A stretch of 64,000 nt of DNA from an uncultured Clostridia bacterium (GCA_947629675.1 CANREM010000006.1:18785-82784); one strand, 5' to 3'. Counted from the first letter of the stretch, positions 42,040 through 50,648 are shown. Notes: a model not told the origin generated them from the letters alone. Program-made: numbers and translations.

Positions 42040-43002
42040 ATGGCATCCGTGGACATGGGTACGCTGGACAAGCTCCAGAAGGTACTCGGCACATTTGACG
42101 AAAACATCAACATCCTCACGCGAGAACTCGGCGTCACGGCACATGTGGACGGCACGACGGTCCGCTTCGAAGGGGAGGAGGAAGGCATCGCCGCGGCCGT
42201 CGCGGAGAGCCTTCTCAAGGTCATCGCAGCGGGCGAGGAGATCGACCTTTCCCGCATTTTGTACTGTATCAGTTTAGCGCGTGAGGGAAATTCCCAAGAG
42301 ATCGAGGACGTCATGAAGGGCGTCGTCGCCATCACCGCGAAGGGCAAGCCCGTCAAGTGCAAGACGGTGGGACAGAAGAAGTACGTCGAGGCGGTCAAAA
42401 AGAACACCATCACCTTCGGCGTCGGCCCCGCGGGGACGGGCAAGACCTATCTCGCCGTCTCCCTCGCCGTCGCCGCCTATAAGGCAAAAGAGGTGGAGCG
42501 CATCATTCTGACCCGTCCCGCAGTGGAGGCAGGCGAAAAGCTCGGCTTCCTCCCGGGGGACCTTCAGACCAAAGTGGATCCCTATCTCCGCCCTCTCTAT
42601 GACGCCCTGCAGGAGCTGTTCGGCCCCGAGACGTATGCAAAGCTCATGGAGAAGGGGACGATCGAGGTCGCGCCCCTCGCCTACATGCGCGGAAGGACGC
42701 TCTCCGACGCATTTGTCATTTTGGACGAGGCGCAGAATGCCACCCGCGAGCAGATGAAGATGTTCCTCACCCGTCTCGGGGAGGGGAGCAAGATGGTCGT
42801 CACGGGCGATCTGACGCAGACGGACCTTCCCGACGGCAAGAAGAGCGGCCTTCTGCACGCCGTCAAAATTCTGGACGGCATCGAGGATATCGCCGTCTGC
42901 AAACTCTCTGAGCGCGACGTGGTGCGCCATCCCCTCGTCTCCCGCATCGTCAAGGCGTATGAGCGGGAGGAGGGCAAACGAAAGAAGGAGGAAAGATCAT
43001 GA
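42040..43002 (+). CDS. phoH: PhoH-family ATPase
   Basis: A 320-aa P-loop protein. Walker A is GPAGTGKTYLAV (about 129), the RNA-helicase-like motif RPAVEAGEKLGFLPG is at about 159, Walker B is FVILDEAQNAT (about 226), and VTGDLTQTDLP is at about 258. The cytoplasmic function is unclear; a role in RNA metabolism with YbeY is proposed. GGAGGTG precedes the ATG. It overlaps pgpH by four bases (ATGA). Confidence 0.93.
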   Translation: MASVDMGTLDKLQKVLGTFDENINILTRELGVTAHVDGTTVRFEGEEEGIAAAVAESLLKVIAAGEEIDLSRILYCISLAREGNSQEIEDVMKGVVAITAKGKPVKCKTVGQKKYVEAVKKNTITFGVGPAGTGKTYLAVSLAVAAYKAKEVERIILTRPAVEAGEKLGFLPGDLQTKVDPYLRPLYDALQELFGPETYAKLMEKGTIEVAPLAYMRGRTLSDAFVILDEAQNATREQMKMFLTRLGEGSKMVVTGDLTQTDLPDGKKSGLLHAVKILDGIEDIAVCKLSERDVVRHPLVSRIVKAYEREEGKRKKEERS

Positions 43003-44525
43003 AACAGGTGACCGAACTCGGCAAGCGGAACAAGCGGGACAAGCGAAGGCTCCTCGCGAGTGCCTTCGTGTTCCTCGCATGCTACGCACTCGTGCTTCTC
43101 GTCGTCTTTCTGATGTTCATCATCAACGAGCCGACGGGGTGGAAGATGTTCTTCAAGAACAACTTCTCGGATGTATTCTCCATCGTCGTCTCCGCCTTCT
43201 TCATCTTCGGCATCGGGTATTTCTATTTCTATTTCGAGGACAGGGAATTTCTCTATAAGCTCTCCAACGTCGTCCTATTTTTCTCCGCCATCATCTTTTC
43301 GGCGATCATCTGCTATATCTTCGGGCGGTTCGTCTCCATCTATGCCCGTCCGTATGCGATGTTCGCCCTCTTGTGGCTCTTTTTGAAGAACAGGCGTCAG
43401 GCACTCTTCCTCAACTTCCTGTTCGTCTTTCTGATGTTCTCCGTCGATCTCTTCGGCAACGATCCCACGATGATCTCGGGGGATCCCACGCTGGGTGCGG
43501 ACCGCGTCTACACGACCATGTTGCTCGGCTTCGTCTCGGGCACTTTCGCCGTGTTTGTTGCGAATAAGGTGAAGAACCGCTTCGGGCTTCTTCTCACGGG
43601 ATTCCTTCTGGCTGTCCCGACCGTCCTCATCATCTTCTTCTTCCAGATCCCGAATAAGCAGTACGACTGGATCGACTACGTCTCCTCCGTCGGCTATCAG
43701 ATCTTGGGGTGCATCATCTCCTCGGTGGGGGCGATCGCCTTCATGCCTCTCTTCGAGGCGGTATTCAACAGGCTCACCTCCTTCCGTTTGCGCGAGCTGA
43801 CGAGTACGAACGCGCCCCTCCTCGTCCGCCTCAAGAAGGAGGCCCCCGGCACCTTCAACCACTGTCTCATCGTCGCCCAGCTCGCCGAGAGCTGTGCGGT
43901 GGCCATCGGCGAAAATGCCGAGCTTGCCCGTGCGGCGGCATACTATCACGACGTGGGGAAATTGAAACAGCCCGACTGCTTCACCGAGAATCAGACTGCG
44001 GACTACAATGTTCACAACGAACTCACCCCCGAACTCTCGGCGGACATCATCCGTTCGCACACCCGCGACGGGTACGACCTATTGGTGCAGAACCACCTTC
44101 CCAAGGAGATCGCGGACGTCGCCCGCGAACACCACGGAACGTTGCCCATTAAATTCTTCTACGACAAGGCGGTGCGCTATTCGGGCGACGCCGACATCAA
44201 AGATTTCAGCTATCTCGGGCCGATCCCGCAGACCAAGATCGCGGCGATCGTCATGATCGCGGACGCGGCGGAGGCGGCGGCACGGGCGAGTGCGGACCGT
44301 TCCCCCGAGAATGTGGAAAAGCTCTGCCGCTCCATCATCGAGGAGCGCATGGACCTCAAGCAGTTCGACGAGTGCGACATCACGATCAAAGAACTTTCCA
44401 CCATCAAGATGACTCTCGTCGAGGCACTCTCTGGCGTACATCATCACAGGGTGGAGTATCCAGACATCCGCTTCAACCGCGACAAACAGGCCGTCAAGAC
44501 GGAACGGGAGGATACGGATGCCTGA
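42999..44525 (+). CDS. pgpH: 7TM-HD cyclic-di-AMP phosphodiesterase PgpH, lacking the extracellular domain
   Basis: A 508-aa integral membrane HD-domain protein. Hydrophobic helices begin at about residue 18 and run to about 250. The HD domain follows: FNHCLIVAQLAE, YYHDVGKLKQP (His-Asp pair, about 313), HTRDGYDLL (about 350), REHHGTLP (about 369) and MIADAAEAAARA. Full-length homologues (about 700 aa) carry a 7TMR-HDED domain between the first two helices; here helix 2 follows almost directly, so that sensor domain is absent. It should hydrolyse c-di-AMP, which also regulates KtrA. It overlaps phoH and ybeY. Confidence 0.9.
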   Translation: MKQVTELGKRNKRDKRRLLASAFVFLACYALVLLVVFLMFIINEPTGWKMFFKNNFSDVFSIVVSAFFIFGIGYFYFYFEDREFLYKLSNVVLFFSAIIFSAIICYIFGRFVSIYARPYAMFALLWLFLKNRRQALFLNFLFVFLMFSVDLFGNDPTMISGDPTLGADRVYTTMLLGFVSGTFAVFVANKVKNRFGLLLTGFLLAVPTVLIIFFFQIPNKQYDWIDYVSSVGYQILGCIISSVGAIAFMPLFEAVFNRLTSFRLRELTSTNAPLLVRLKKEAPGTFNHCLIVAQLAESCAVAIGENAELARAAAYYHDVGKLKQPDCFTENQTADYNVHNELTPELSADIIRSHTRDGYDLLVQNHLPKEIADVAREHHGTLPIKFFYDKAVRYSGDADIKDFSYLGPIPQTKIAAIVMIADAAEAAARASADRSPENVEKLCRSIIEERMDLKQFDECDITIKELSTIKMTLVEALSGVHHHRVEYPDIRFNRDKQAVKTEREDTDA

Positions 44526-45018
44526 CCTCTTGCTCGACAGCGAAGATTTTGCGGGAAAGGAGACGCTCGAGAAAGTTCTCTCCGGGGCGGTGGATGCGGA
44601 CATGCCCCTCACGTTGGAGCTTGTGTTCGTCTCCGAAGAGGAGATCCGCACCCTCAATGCGCGTGAGCGCGGCGTGGATGCGGTCACCGACGTTCTGAGC
44701 TTTCCCGCCTCCGATCTCAAGGCGGGGGAGCGCGTCCTCGCAAAGGAGCATGCGGATTGCATTGAGCCTTCCTACGAGGCGGATGGGGAGTCGTTTCCCG
44801 CCCGCATGTATTTGGGCAGCGTCGTCCTCTGCGAAAAGCGGGCGGCGGAGCAGGCTGCAGAATACGGACATTCCTATGAGAGGGAGGTCTGCTACCTCAT
44901 CGTCCACGGGTTTTTGCACTGCCTCGGCTATGACCACATCGAGGAGAGCGACAGGCGCGTGATGCGTCAAAAAGAGGAGGAGATCATGCAAAAACTCCAC
45001 CTCGGGAGGGAAGAATGA
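44518..45018 (+). CDS. ybeY: Endoribonuclease YbeY
   Basis: A 166-aa zinc-dependent single-strand RNase used in 16S rRNA 3' maturation and ribosome quality control. The metal site is HGFLHCLGYDH (about 133-143), and TDVLSFPASD marks the family. It overlaps the pgpH end by 8 bases and the era start by 4 bases. Confidence 0.95.
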   Translation: MPDLLLDSEDFAGKETLEKVLSGAVDADMPLTLELVFVSEEEIRTLNARERGVDAVTDVLSFPASDLKAGERVLAKEHADCIEPSYEADGESFPARMYLGSVVLCEKRAAEQAAEYGHSYEREVCYLIVHGFLHCLGYDHIEESDRRVMRQKEEEIMQKLHLGREE

Positions 45019-45899
45019 GAAGCGGAACGGTCGCCGTCATCGGCAGGGCAAATGCGGGAAAATCCACGCTCATCAACGTCCTCGTCGGGGAGAAGGTCGC
45101 CATCGTCTCCCCCAAGCCGCAGACGACGCGGGACCGCATCCTCGGCATCCTCACGCGAGAGGACCATCAGATCGTCTTTGCGGATACGCCCGGCATCTAC
45201 CGCCAGCGCAACGCCCTCACGGGGCTTATGATGAAGACGACGGAGACGACCGCAAAGGACGTTGACGCCATCCTCTTCGTCCATGACGGGCATGCGGGAG
45301 TCAAGGATGAGGATGTCGCCCTCATGAAAAAGTACATGGGGCTGGGCATCCCCATGATCGTCGCCTATACGAAGATAGACATCATGCCGCGCGAACGCGT
45401 CCCCGAGGACGCGAAGAAGCTCTTCGATGCGGGGATGACGGCGGACGTCTACCCCGTGTCCGCAAGGAAGGGCATGCGGCTCAAACAGCTCGAACAGGCC
45501 ATCGCGGACATGCTCCCCGAGGGCGGCCCGCTTTACCCCGACGACATCGTCTCCGACCGCAGCGAGAAGTTCATGGTCGCGGAACTCATGCGCGAGAAGA
45601 TCCTTCTGAAGTACAGCAAGGAGATCCCGCACGGCGTGGCGGTCGTCGTCAACACCTTCGAGCGGCACGAGAACGGGACATATGAGATAAACCTCGACAT
45701 CGTCTGCGAGAAGAAGAGCCACAAGGCCATCCTCATCGGCAAGCAGGGCGCGGCCCTCAAGGAGACGGCCTCCTTTGCCCGCAAGGATATGGAGAAATTT
45801 CTCGATGCGAAGGTCTTTCTCACCGTCTATGTCAAGGTGCGCGAGGGCTGGCGGGATGAGGGAAGGCTCATGAAGGAATTCGGCTACCGCGAGGAATAA
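45015..45899 (+). CDS. era: GTPase Era
   Basis: A 294-aa GTPase for 30S assembly. G1 is GRANAGKST (about 8-16), slightly divergent from GRPNVGKST. G2/switch is SPKPQTTRDRILGI, G3 is FADTPGIY, and G4 is AYTKID where NKID is usual. The C-terminal KH domain has ILIGKQGAALKETA (GxxG). It is coupled to ybeY by ATGA. Confidence 0.96.
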   Translation: MRSGTVAVIGRANAGKSTLINVLVGEKVAIVSPKPQTTRDRILGILTREDHQIVFADTPGIYRQRNALTGLMMKTTETTAKDVDAILFVHDGHAGVKDEDVALMKKYMGLGIPMIVAYTKIDIMPRERVPEDAKKLFDAGMTADVYPVSARKGMRLKQLEQAIADMLPEGGPLYPDDIVSDRSEKFMVAELMREKILLKYSKEIPHGVAVVVNTFERHENGTYEINLDIVCEKKSHKAILIGKQGAALKETASFARKDMEKFLDAKVFLTVYVKVREGWRDEGRLMKEFGYREE

Positions 45900-45927
45900 A
45901 GGGGAAAAACTTCCGCATACTGCGGAT

Positions 45928-46032
45928 ATGAAGGAAGAACGCGGCGGAAAGAGCGCGAGAGACATCGCGTGGGACCTCTTCGAAAAGACGGGGAATTTCA
46001 GCTATTACATGCTCTACAAACGCCTGAAATGA
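45928..46032 (+). CDS. yqzL: YqzL-like small protein
   Basis: A 34-aa gene in the 150-base gap between era and recO. The sequence IAWDLFEKTGNFSYYMLYKR matches the YqzL family pattern (W-x-x-F-x-x-TG-x-x-x-x-Y-x-L-Y/F-K), which occupies the same position in Bacillus. Function is unknown. The start has no clear Shine-Dalgarno. The TGA lies 20 bases before the recO start. Confidence 0.8.
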   Translation: MKEERGGKSARDIAWDLFEKTGNFSYYMLYKRLK

Positions 46033-46052
46033 TGAAGAAATAAAGGGAAGGT

Positions 46053-46784
46053 ATGGACCTCAAGATGGACGCCCTGCTCCTGCGGGCGGCGGACTATGGC
46101 GAAAGCGACAGGATGGTCACCCTCCTCACCGCCGAGCGCGGCAAGGTGAGCGCGGCGATGAAGGGGGTGCGGAAGGCGGGCGCGAAACTCCGGTTTGCGT
46201 CCCAGCCTTTTTGTTTTGCGGAGTATGTCTTTGCGGAAAAGAACGGCCGCAATACCGTCACGCAGGCCTCCCTCCACGACGGGTTCTACGATCTGAGGAC
46301 GAACGTTTCCTCCTACTATGCCGCCGCGTGCGTCACGGAGGTGTGCGACCGCTTCTCCATGGAGAACATGGCGGCCGGCCCCCTTCTTGTCTGTGCCGTC
46401 ACCGCCCTCGAGGGCATCGAACAGCACCTCGACGCGCCGAATTTTTACCTCGTGAAATTTTTGGTGGAAGCGGTCATGCTGGCGGGCTATCCGCTCTCGG
46501 CGGGGGACTGCCCCGTCTGCGGGAAAAAAATTGCGGGCAGAAGATTTTTCGACCTTCGCACGGGTTCTTTCAATTGTGCCGCGTGCGCGGTGGGCGTGCC
46601 CGCGAGCGAGAGTACATACCACGCCATCCGCGAGGCGATCTCCCTCGCCGAAGAAGGCGAAAGGGATGTTGCCCCGCAGGCGGAGGAGGACGGGTATCTT
46701 CGCGCCCTGCGGCTGTTGCGGGCGTATATCGGTTATCAGACGGATACCGAACTTCCCGCACTTGCTCAATATCTTTCCTTATAG
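46053..46784 (+). CDS. recO: DNA repair protein RecO
   Basis: A 243-aa recombination mediator that loads RecA with RecR. The N-terminal OB fold is DALLLRAADYGESDRMVTLL, then GKVSAAMKGVRKAGAKL. A C-terminal zinc site is CPVC (about 153-156) and CAAC (about 174-177). AAAGGGAAGG precedes ATG 46053. It ends the cluster. Confidence 0.93.
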   Translation: MDLKMDALLLRAADYGESDRMVTLLTAERGKVSAAMKGVRKAGAKLRFASQPFCFAEYVFAEKNGRNTVTQASLHDGFYDLRTNVSSYYAAACVTEVCDRFSMENMAAGPLLVCAVTALEGIEQHLDAPNFYLVKFLVEAVMLAGYPLSAGDCPVCGKKIAGRRFFDLRTGSFNCAACAVGVPASESTYHAIREAISLAEEGERDVAPQAEEDGYLRALRLLRAYIGYQTDTELPALAQYLSL

Positions 46785-46918
46785 GCGAATCGCATATCTG
46801 CTACGCGATACTGCGTCGAAGGAGCATTTTTCCTTGGTCACGTACGCATGAGTACGCTCCCTGCGGAAAAAGCTCCTTCTCCTTGTCTCGCTTGCAGCTA
46901 TGCGATTTAACGGTAACC
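46785..46918. repeat. Family A palindromic element, intact copy
   Basis: Terminal inverted repeats AATCGCATATCTGC (46788-46801) and GCAGCTATGCGATT (46894-46907), 13 of 14 matching. The inner arms GAAGGAGCATTTTTCC and GGAAAAAGCTCCTTC can pair, as can CGTAC / GTACG. It ends TTTAACGGTAACC. The whole element can fold into one long hairpin. Confidence 0.8.
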
Positions 46919-46920
46919 AA

Positions 46921-47115
46921 TGTCGGGGGAACAGGCTCCCTTGTCCACCCCTTGAGGGGTGGGTGGCACGGCCTCGCCGTGACGGAAGGGGTGGTCACCG
47001 CGTCATCCTGAGCCGACCAAGACATTACGCAGTCCACGGCGGCTTATCCCCGAAGGATCCCGAAGTACGAAGTCCGAATAAAAGGCGATCCCTCGACTAC
47101 GCTCGGAATGACTCT
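46921..47115. repeat. Family C then family B repeats before rpmG
   Basis: CCACCCCTTGAGGGGTGG and CACGGCCTCGCCGTG (family C), then CGTCATCCTGAGCCGACC ... CGAAGGATCCCGAAG (family B). No gene is seen in the 456-base gap 46785-47240. Confidence 0.6.
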
Positions 47116-47160
47116 TTCTATATTTTTGTAAAAAACTTTTGTAAATTGCCCGAAAATCGA

Positions 47161-47189
47161 TTGACAAGCCTCCCCGCAGTGTGTTAAAC
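47161..47189 (+). promoter_or_regulatory. Promoter of rpmG-secE-nusG
   Basis: TTGACA (47161-47166), 17-base spacer, TTAAAC (47184-47189). The leader carries TATGGAG about 11 bases before the rpmG ATG. Confidence 0.65.
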
Positions 47190-47240
47190 TCAAAATACGC
47201 ACCTGAGGGGTGTAATTTTTTTGTATGGAGTTTTCACACC

Positions 47241-47405
47241 ATGGCTGTCAAATCCACGCGGCAGAAGATTACGTTTGAGTGTACGGAATGCAAGAACAGG
47301 AACTACGATAGCTTCAAGAACAAGCGCAACGACCCCGACCGTCTTGAGCTTAAGAAGTATTGCCCTACCTGCAAGAAGCACACCGTTCACAAGGAATCCA
47401 AGTAA
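47241..47405 (+). CDS. rpmG: 50S ribosomal protein L33
   Basis: A 54-aa zinc-ribbon type L33. Two CxxC pairs are intact: CTEC (about 14-17) and CPTC (about 41-44), so it is the zinc-containing form. [19 protein letters not shown] is diagnostic. It is the usual gene before secE. Confidence 0.95.
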   Translation: MAVKSTRQKITFECTECKNRNYDSFKNKRNDPDRLELKKYCPTCKKHTVHKESK

Positions 47406-47431
47406 GCGCGCAGCGCAACGGAGAAAGAAAA

Positions 47432-47731
47432 ATGGCAAAGTCCAACGACATCGAAAAGGGAGCCGAGAAGAAGGGCGCACCCGCGCCCAAGCCTTCGAAG
47501 GCTGAAAAGAAGGCCGACAAGAACAAGAAGCCGAACATTTTCGTCCGCATGGGCAGAAGGCTCAAGGAGACCTTCTCCGAGCTGAAGCGCGTCACGTGGC
47601 CTACCGTTCCCAAGGCACTCAAGGCAACGGGCGTCGTGCTTGTCATCGTGCTTGCATTCACGGTGATCGTCACGGGCGTGAACGTGGGCTTCACGGAGCT
47701 TTTGAAGCTCCTCACCAAAGCGGGGGCATAA
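47432..47731 (+). CDS. secE: Preprotein translocase subunit SecE
   Basis: A 99-aa protein with a long Lys/Ala-rich cytoplasmic extension (about 1-35), the conserved amphipathic helix FSELKRVTWPT and one transmembrane helix (GVVLVIVLAFTVIVTGVNVG). It stabilises SecY. ATG 47432 follows GGAGAAAG. It is 3 bases from nusG. Confidence 0.94.
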   Translation: MAKSNDIEKGAEKKGAPAPKPSKAEKKADKNKKPNIFVRMGRRLKETFSELKRVTWPTVPKALKATGVVLVIVLAFTVIVTGVNVGFTELLKLLTKAGA

Positions 47732-47734
47732 GGA

Positions 47735-48307
47735 ATGGTACCGATCCCGGATACCGAGCCGAAGTGGTATATCCTGCACACTTATTCCGGCTATGAGGCC
47801 ATGGTGCGGGAGAGTCTCTTCAGGCTCATCGAAAACAACAATCTGAGCGACCAGATCGTCGATGTCAAGATCCCCACCGAGCAGACCATCGAGGAGAAGG
47901 CAAACGGCAAGAAGAAGGTCGTGGAGCGCAAGCTCCTCCCTTGCTATGTCTTTATCAAGATGATCTATTCCAACCAGCTCTGGTATCTCGTGACGAACAC
48001 GAGAGGGGTCACGGGCTTTGTCGGGCCGCAGGGGCGTCCCATCCCCATGAAGGAGGATGAGATCCGCAAGATGCGCCTCGAGGACTATGTCGTCGACGCC
48101 GACTTCAAGGCGGGGGACAGGGTCACCATCGACAACGGCCCGCTCGAAGGGTTCATCGGCGTCCTCAAAGAGGTCAACGACGAGACGCAGCGCGCGAAGG
48201 TCTCCATCACGATGTTCGGCCGCGAGCAGGACGTCGAGGTGGAGTATATCCAGATGACCAAGATCGCTCCCGACGCCGTGGAGATCCCCCGCGACGAGGA
48301 AGACTGA
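47735..48307 (+). CDS. nusG: Transcription elongation/antitermination factor NusG
   Basis: A 190-aa protein. The NGN domain begins KWYILHTYSGYEAMVRESL, with VKIPTEQ and LPCYVFIKM. The KOW domain is FKAGDRVTIDNGPLEGFIG. It modulates pausing and links transcription to translation or termination. Confidence 0.96.
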   Translation: MVPIPDTEPKWYILHTYSGYEAMVRESLFRLIENNNLSDQIVDVKIPTEQTIEEKANGKKKVVERKLLPCYVFIKMIYSNQLWYLVTNTRGVTGFVGPQGRPIPMKEDEIRKMRLEDYVVDADFKAGDRVTIDNGPLEGFIGVLKEVNDETQRAKVSITMFGREQDVEVEYIQMTKIAPDAVEIPRDEED

Positions 48308-48316
48308 ATAAATCTC

Positions 48317-48354
48317 GTCATGCTGAGCCGCGCGGTACGCGCGCGTCGAAGCAT
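48317..48354 (+). repeat. Family B hairpin repeat inside the ribosomal operon
   Basis: CGTCATGCTGAGC, stem CGCGCG/CGCGCG (48329-48343), TCGAAGCATC. Same unit as the reversed copy at 3691-3728. Confidence 0.7.
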
Positions 48355-48384
48355 CACCGCATTCCGATACAATATAGAAATCAT

Positions 48385-48475
48385 CGCTGCAAACCGCAGG
48401 GCACGCGGCGACGAGTGGGAGACGGTAAATACTTTTTGATGCCGTCACGAAAACCACAGATATAGGAGAAAAAGC
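48385..48475 (+). promoter_or_regulatory. Candidate L1 ribosomal-protein leader before rplK-rplA
   Basis: AGTGGGAGACGG (48414-48425) and TGATGCCGTC (about 48438-48446) pair through GACGG/CCGTC and carry the GUGGGAG and GAUGCC sequences typical of L1-binding sites in rRNA and rplK leaders. In that case L1 would repress its own operon. TACAAT (48369-48374) could be a -10 box but has no good -35. Confidence 0.45.
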
Positions 48476-48901
48476 ATGGCAAAGAAGATCACGGCAGTCG
48501 TCAAACTGCAGCTTCCCGCCGGCAAAGCCACCCCCGGTCCGCCCGTCGGTTCGACGCTCGGCCCCCATGGGATCAACATCCCCGGCTTTACCAAGGAGTT
48601 CAACGCAAAGACTGCGCATCAGGAGGGGCTTATCATCCCCGTCGTGATGACGATCTATCAGGATCGTTCCTTCACGTTCGTCTTAAAGACTCCGCCCGCA
48701 CCCGTCCTCATCAAGAAGGCACTCGGCCTCGAGACAGCTTCCGCCACCCCCAACAAGACGAAGGTCGGCAAGCTCACGAAGGCACAGGTGGAAGAGATCG
48801 CAAAGACGAAGATGCCCGACCTCAACTGCTCCACGCTCGAGAGCGCGATGAGCATGATCAAGGGCACCGCCCGCAGTATGGGCATCACGGTCGAGGAGTG
48901 A
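48476..48901 (+). CDS. rplK: 50S ribosomal protein L11
   Basis: A 141-aa protein. The N-terminal domain [20 protein letters not shown] and the C-terminal rRNA-binding [11 protein letters not shown] are normal. It forms the GTPase-associated centre with L7/L12. ATAGGAGAAA precedes the ATG. Confidence 0.97.
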   Translation: MAKKITAVVKLQLPAGKATPGPPVGSTLGPHGINIPGFTKEFNAKTAHQEGLIIPVVMTIYQDRSFTFVLKTPPAPVLIKKALGLETASATPNKTKVGKLTKAQVEEIAKTKMPDLNCSTLESAMSMIKGTARSMGITVEE

Positions 48902-48914
48902 GGAGGTACGCGAT

Positions 48915-49601
48915 ATGAAATACGGTAAAAAGTACGCGGAGAGCCTCAAGGCCTACGACCGCACCAAAACTTATGATGCAAGCGAGGCCATCGCGCACGT
49001 CCTGGAGACGGCGAAGGCCAACTTCGACGAGACGGTGGAGATCCATATCCGCCTCGGCGTCGATCCCCGTCAGGCAGACCAGCAGGTCCGCGGCGTGCTT
49101 GTCCTCCCCAACGGTACGGGCAAGACCAAGCGGGTCCTCGTTGTCGCCAAGGGCGAGAGAGCGGACGCGGCGCAGGCTGCGGGCGCGGATTTCGTCGGCG
49201 CGGAGGAGATGATCCAGAAGATCCAGACGGAGAACTGGTTCGGATTCGATGTCATGATCACCACCCCCGATATGATGGGCGTCGTCGGCCGTATCGGCCG
49301 TATCCTCGGCCCGAAGGGCCTCATGCCCAACCCCAAGTCGGGTACGGTCACGATGGACGTCGCGAAGGCGGTCGCCGAAGTCAAGGCAGGTAAGGTGGAG
49401 TACCGTCTCGATAAGACGGCCATCATCCACTGCCCCATCGGCAAGAAGAGTTTCGGACAGGAAAAGCTCCTCGAGAACTTCAACGCCCTCATGGAGGCCA
49501 TCATCAAGGCGAAGCCCGCCGCAGCCAAGGGTCAGTATATCAAGAGTATAACGCTTGCTTCGACGATGGGCCCTGGCGTAAAAGCTTCGTACTCTAAATA
49601 A
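48915..49601 (+). CDS. rplA: 50S ribosomal protein L1
   Basis: A 228-aa protein with signatures [32 protein letters not shown], and [18 protein letters not shown] in the rRNA-binding region. It forms the L1 stalk and probably autoregulates rplK-rplA. AGGAGG precedes the ATG. A repeat element begins at its stop codon. Confidence 0.97.
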   Translation: MKYGKKYAESLKAYDRTKTYDASEAIAHVLETAKANFDETVEIHIRLGVDPRQADQQVRGVLVLPNGTGKTKRVLVVAKGERADAAQAAGADFVGAEEMIQKIQTENWFGFDVMITTPDMMGVVGRIGRILGPKGLMPNPKSGTVTMDVAKAVAEVKAGKVEYRLDKTAIIHCPIGKKSFGQEKLLENFNALMEAIIKAKPAAAKGQYIKSITLASTMGPGVKASYSK

Positions 49602-49760
49602 GCGAATCGCGTATAGGCTACGAAATACTTCGTCGTGCAATCGCGTCATTCCGAGACCCCTCAGGGGTCGAGAGAATCCCCTTATACGAAGTCCACTTGT
49701 ACGCGGGCTGCGAAAAGCCTCGCACTCCTTGTCTCGCTTGCAGCTATGCGATTTAACGGT
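49601..49760. repeat. Family A element with a nested family B hairpin
   Basis: The left end is GCGAATCGCGTATAGGCTAC, continuing to ACTTCGTCG; the right end is GCGAAAAGCCTCGCACTCCT, continuing to GCAGCTATGCGATTTAACGG. The middle, which in the 28231 copy is CTGCGTTTTTCTTGCCCACG plus about 15 bases, is replaced by a complete family B unit (GTCATTCCGAG, stem GACCCC/GGGGTC at 49655-49669, CGAGAGAATCC, CGAAGTCCACTT). Confidence 0.75.
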
Positions 49761-49802
49761 AACCAATAACGGTCACCAAAACGGGAATAAACCGCATTGG
49801 GT

Positions 49803-49905
49803 CACCGCGTCATGCTGCCCCGCGCGCACTATTGTCTACTAAGCGCGGCACGAGCCGCAGGCGAAGTAGCGGAGGCGAAGCCGAAGTCGAAGCATCCCCT
49901 AAAAC
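49803..49905. repeat. Enlarged family B repeat
   Basis: GTCACCGCGTCATGCTGCCC ... GAAGTCGAAGCATCCCC, with a long internal variable part containing GCGGCACGAGCCGC. Not coding. Confidence 0.5.
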
Positions 49906-49952
49906 GTAAGTCCACGTTTTCAATCGAGGGACGAAAATCCCCGCGAAAACGC

Positions 49953-49982
49953 TTGACAAGCGTACGATCTGTGCGCTACAAT
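49953..49982 (+). promoter_or_regulatory. Promoter of rplJ-rplL
   Basis: TTGACA (49953-49958), 18-base spacer, TACAAT (49977-49982), just upstream of the L10 leader. Confidence 0.75.
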
Positions 49983-49990
49983 ATCAATAT

Positions 49991-50098
49991 ACCGCAGACA
50001 ACGGGTGCAACTTTTGCTCAATATCCCGTCGAGGTGAACTTCTTAAAATGAATTTTTAAGAACCGCTCCGTATGTGTCTGCGTACGGAGCTTTATTTT
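49991..50098 (+). ncRNA. Ribosomal protein L10 leader with attenuator hairpin
   Basis: ACCGCAGACAACGGGTGC ... TTTGCTCAATATCCCGTCGA followed by GGTG matches the L10 leader consensus (GCAGAC..GGGTGC / GCTCAATATCCCG..CGAGGTG). L10(L12)4 binds this structure to repress rplJ-rplL. GCTCCGTA (50065-50072) and TACGGAGC (50083-50090) followed by TTTATTTT form the terminator arm, indicating attenuation. Confidence 0.85.
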
Positions 50099-50150
50099 CG
50101 GGCGAAAACCGTCCGGAGCAAATCGGGCCGGAAGGCCTAAAGGAGGCAAT

Positions 50151-50648
50151 ATGTCGGCAAATTTAGAGGCAAAGAAGGAAGTTGTCGAAGAGATCAAGAC
50201 AAAGATCTCGGCATCCAAGGCAGTCGTGGTCGCGCACTACGATCGTTTGACCGTCGCCGAGGTCACCATGCTCCGCAATAAGTTCAGAGCTGCTTCCTGC
50301 GAATACAAGGTGTATAAAAACACCCTTGTGCGCAAGGCATTCGACGAACTCGGCGTGAACGATTTCGACAGCGACCTCAACGGTGCAACGGCCTACGTGT
50401 TCTGCCCCGACGAGACGAGCGGCTGCTCGATCATCGCAAAGGCAGTCAAGGAGACCCCTGCACTCGCAGACAAGATCGTCCCCAAGTGCGCCTATGTCGG
50501 CGGCGCGTATGTGGACGCAGAGGGTGTGAAGAAACTCGCGGCGATCCCCTCGAGAGAGGTGCTCATCGCAAAGATGCTCGGCTGCCTGCAGTCGCCCATC
50601 GCAAATCTTGCGTTTGTTCTCAAGGCAATCGCAGACCAAAAATCTTAA
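50151..50648 (+). CDS. rplJ: 50S ribosomal protein L10
   Basis: A 165-aa stalk base protein: AVVVAHYDRLTVAEVTMLRN, then KVYKNTLVRKAFDELG. It anchors L7/L12 dimers via its C-terminal helix. AAAGGAGG precedes the ATG. It is autoregulated through the upstream leader. Confidence 0.96.
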   Translation: MSANLEAKKEVVEEIKTKISASKAVVVAHYDRLTVAEVTMLRNKFRAASCEYKVYKNTLVRKAFDELGVNDFDSDLNGATAYVFCPDETSGCSIIAKAVKETPALADKIVPKCAYVGGAYVDAEGVKKLAAIPSREVLIAKMLGCLQSPIANLAFVLKAIADQKS

